Positions 40,462 to 41,960 of a DNA stretch of 41,960 nucleotides are shown here, in pieces. The DNA is from Bifidobacterium hapali. Its GTDB lineage: Bacteria > Actinomycetota > Actinomycetes > Actinomycetales > Bifidobacteriaceae. The translations under genes were made by a program, and so were the position numbers. Under the pieces are notes generated by a model, which was given only the letters and a program-made list of their open reading frames with translations, was not told the origin of the DNA and ran no database searches. The stretch is taken from NCBI RefSeq assembly GCF_002259755.1, contig NZ_MWWY01000023.1:1-41960 (forward strand), in the 5' to 3' direction. Numbering within the stretch: the stretch's first letter is position 1; each line of letters begins with the position of its first letter.

Positions 40462-40645
40462 GCAAACTGAGAGGCAGATTTCAAAACTTACACGAGTCTA
40501 TATGCAAAGTGAGAGGCAGCCACACCTGCATACACACGGAAAACACACCCCCGAAACCCCTCATATTAGGCGTAACAACAGAAACAACTGCCTCTCACTT
40601 TACAAATAGACCCATGCAACCATAAAAAACTGCCTCTCAGTTTGC
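40462..40645. repeat. Nested inverted repeat of four TGAGAGGCAG elements
   Basis: Elements 1 (GCAAACTGAGAGGCAG, 40462-40477) and 2 (GCAAAGTGAGAGGCAG, 40504-40519) face elements 3 (CTGCCTCTCACTTTAC, 40588-40603) and 4 (CTGCCTCTCAGTTTGC, 40630-40645). Element 1 is exactly complementary to 4, and 2 to 3 except one base; the variable C/G position matches within each pair. The distances 1-2 and 3-4 are both 42 bp. Confidence 0.85.
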
Positions 40646-40743
40646 ACTTAGCCTGTACCCAACACCACATTCCCAACTCAAACATGCAAAATCACTCTTG
40701 GCCACTGAGGATCACGAGCATAGACCGACTACTCTTCATCGCA

Positions 40744-40807
40744 TGTGGGTATGAACTGTTCACAGAGCGGCGAAATTTCTGCTTTTCATGAACAGTTCAT
40801 ACCCACA
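40744..40807. repeat. 19-bp perfect inverted repeat
   Basis: TGTGGGTATGAACTGTTCA (40744-40762) and TGAACAGTTCATACCCACA (40789-40807) pair over 19 bp with a 26-nt loop. Each arm contains TGAACTGTTCA, an 11-bp near-palindrome. It lies about 100 bp past the stop of the YbjQ-like gene transcribed towards it and has no T tail. Confidence 0.85.
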
Positions 40808-40908
40808 ATCGACGAAATAACGAAATAATCATCAGTCCATGCCCACAACCAGTCCAATCAGCCCCAACTTCAAGCAAGTTACAGTACCCTGACAGGGCAA
40901 CGGACCCA

Positions 40909-41241
40909 TCAGCGAGCGCGAGCAAGCTGCACGGCCGTACCAGACGCGGTGACCATAAGCATGGAACCGTCTGTACCAAGCACTTCGTAATCAATATCCA
41001 CGCCGACGACCGCGTGCGCGCCCAGCTCTTCCGCACGCTGCTGCATTTCGGCAATCGCTTCGTTGCGCGCGTTCGTCAGTTCCTCTTCATATCCCTGACT
41101 GCGACCGCCGAACATATTGCGGAAACTCGCGCCGATATCGCGGAACATGTTTACGCCGGCGACGACTTCGCCGAATACGATTCCTTGATAATTGGTGATG
41201 GTGTATCCGTCAACGGACGGTGTAGTGGTGACGAGGATCAT
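40909..41241 (-). CDS. YbjQ/UPF0145 family protein
   Basis: A 110-residue protein forming, in known structures, a pentameric small fold annotated as a putative heavy-metal-binding domain. The sequence [60 protein letters not shown] and [10 protein letters not shown] is typical of the family. Function is unknown. AAGGAGATCGAC precedes the ATG. It is monocistronic, between a repeat-rich region and a transposase gene. Confidence 0.93.
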   Translation of the reverse strand: MILVTTTPSVDGYTITNYQGIVFGEVVAGVNMFRDIGASFRNMFGGRSQGYEEELTNARNEAIAEMQQRAEELGAHAVVGVDIDYEVLGTDGSMLMVTASGTAVQLARAR

Positions 41242-41483
41242 GTCGATCTCCTTTGGTCGGTCTACTCATTATCTGGACATAGACATACTGACATACGGTG
41301 GATTGATTCGCGGGGCACTGAATTACTGAAACTTGCTGACAAACCAACCCCCATTTATATTTTACCCGGTGCGTCAGCACTCGTCAGCAAAACGACGTGA
41401 CTCACGTTTTTTGAGCGCGTAATGGCTAGTGGTGCCTCATCGGAAATGAGCGCGAACGGTACCGGTCCTGTTTGGCTTGTCGT

Positions 41484-41960
41484 ATGGAAGGCAAGATCAG
41501 CATGGCGACGAAGCGGCAGGTCACCCTGAGGTTCAGGGACGAGTACATGAAGGCATCGAAGAAGGACAAGGGGCGCATCCTCGACGAGATGTGCTCCGTG
41601 CTGAAGATCGGCAGAAGCACCGCGAGGCGCAGGCTCACCGAGGCCGGCACGCAGCCGCGCGAGCTGCCGGCGGCCAGGAAGACACGGCCGAAACGGTATT
41701 CGGAGCAGTCGCGCGAGCTGCTGGTGCGGGTGTGGCTGATGATGGATCTGCCGTGCGCGAAGTACCTCAAGCAGATGCTGCCCCTGTGGCTGCCCACGCT
41801 GAGAGCCCGTGGCGAGCTTGCCGAGTACGACGGGTTCGCGTTCAACGAATTGATGGCGATGAGCCCGGCCACGATGGACCGGTACCTCAGGAAGACGAGG
41901 GACGCGGCGCGTCCGAAGGGCCTGGCGGGCACGAGGCCCGCGTGCGAGCTTCGGCGCAAC
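41484..41960 (+). CDS. Transposase N-terminal part (integrase-core type), cut by window end
   Basis: The frame stays open from ATG 41484 (or 41502) to the end of the window, 159 codons. It begins MEGKISMATKRQVTLRFRDE, has a helix-turn-helix MCSVLKIGRSTARRRLTEAG, then RYSEQSRELLVRVWLMMDLP and LKQMLPLWLPTLRARGELAE, MSPATMDRYLRKTR. This pattern occurs ahead of the DDE integrase core in IS481/ISNCY-like transposases. The catalytic domain lies beyond the window. A short hairpin CTCAT-CGGAA-ATGAG (41436-41450) stands before the gene, inside the presumed element end. Confidence 0.75.
   Translation, partial: MEGKISMATKRQVTLRFRDEYMKASKKDKGRILDEMCSVLKIGRSTARRRLTEAGTQPRELPAARKTRPKRYSEQSRELLVRVWLMMDLPCAKYLKQMLPLWLPTLRARGELAEYDGFAFNELMAMSPATMDRYLRKTRDAARPKGLAGTRPACELRRN

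Overview
The window looks like a chromosomal segment of a Bifidobacterium or a very close actinobacterial relative. This rests on gene content (rpsF-ssb-rpsR-rplI, prs, glf, rlmH, gltX, an LplB/LplC-type ABC importer with GH43 enzymes, actinobacterial Zur-type spare ribosomal proteins), the moderate-to-high GC of the coding DNA, and strong AGGAGG-like ribosome binding sites. Species cannot be assigned from sequence reading alone.

Layout. (1) 1-875: end of an IS110-type transposase gene. (2) 875-6000, minus strand: gltX, a DUF4097/PadR pair with palindromic operators, and an AAA ATPase/DUF4143 gene preceded by three 34-bp-spaced repeats. (3) 6700-19730: an arabinan/arabino-oligosaccharide locus with a CUT1 importer (lipoprotein binding protein and two permeases), four GH43-type enzymes (one surface lipoprotein), and a LacI regulator. 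Matching operator-like palindromes overlap the promoters of the importer and enzyme genes. A decayed HTH/nucleotidyltransferase pair sits inside. (4) 19730-23760: mostly non-coding DNA rich in palindromic repeats, with a second AAA/DUF4143 ATPase under a nested palindrome and hsp20. (5) 23760-30530: core genes rplI, rpsR, ssb, rpsF, prs, glf, rlmH, two unknown genes and tRNA-Ser(GGA). (6) 30510-39840: a genomic island integrated in the 3' end of tRNA-Ser, with a near-identical 25-bp copy of the tRNA end at the far side and a broken integrase next to the tRNA. (7) 39840-41960: repeat-rich intergenic DNA, a YbjQ-type gene and the start of another transposase.

The island holds a zinc-limitation module: Zur, Zur-box-like palindromes, Cys-poor L28, L31B, L36 and L32, remnants of a CobW-like protein and S14, and a Cys/His-rich metallothionein-like protein. 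It also holds fused remnants of a pilin and a class C sortase, MarR plus a membrane protein, a DUF3800 gene behind a short structured RNA and terminator, and SDR, MDR and Rrf2 genes.

The strongest leads for new biology are: the promoter-RNA hairpin-terminator-DUF3800 unit, with an orphan second RNA copy 3.6 kb away; three exact-length 106-bp composite palindromes; the face-to-face divergent arabinanase promoters sharing one -10 palindrome; and the Cys-rich protein whose ribosome binding site lies in a hairpin.
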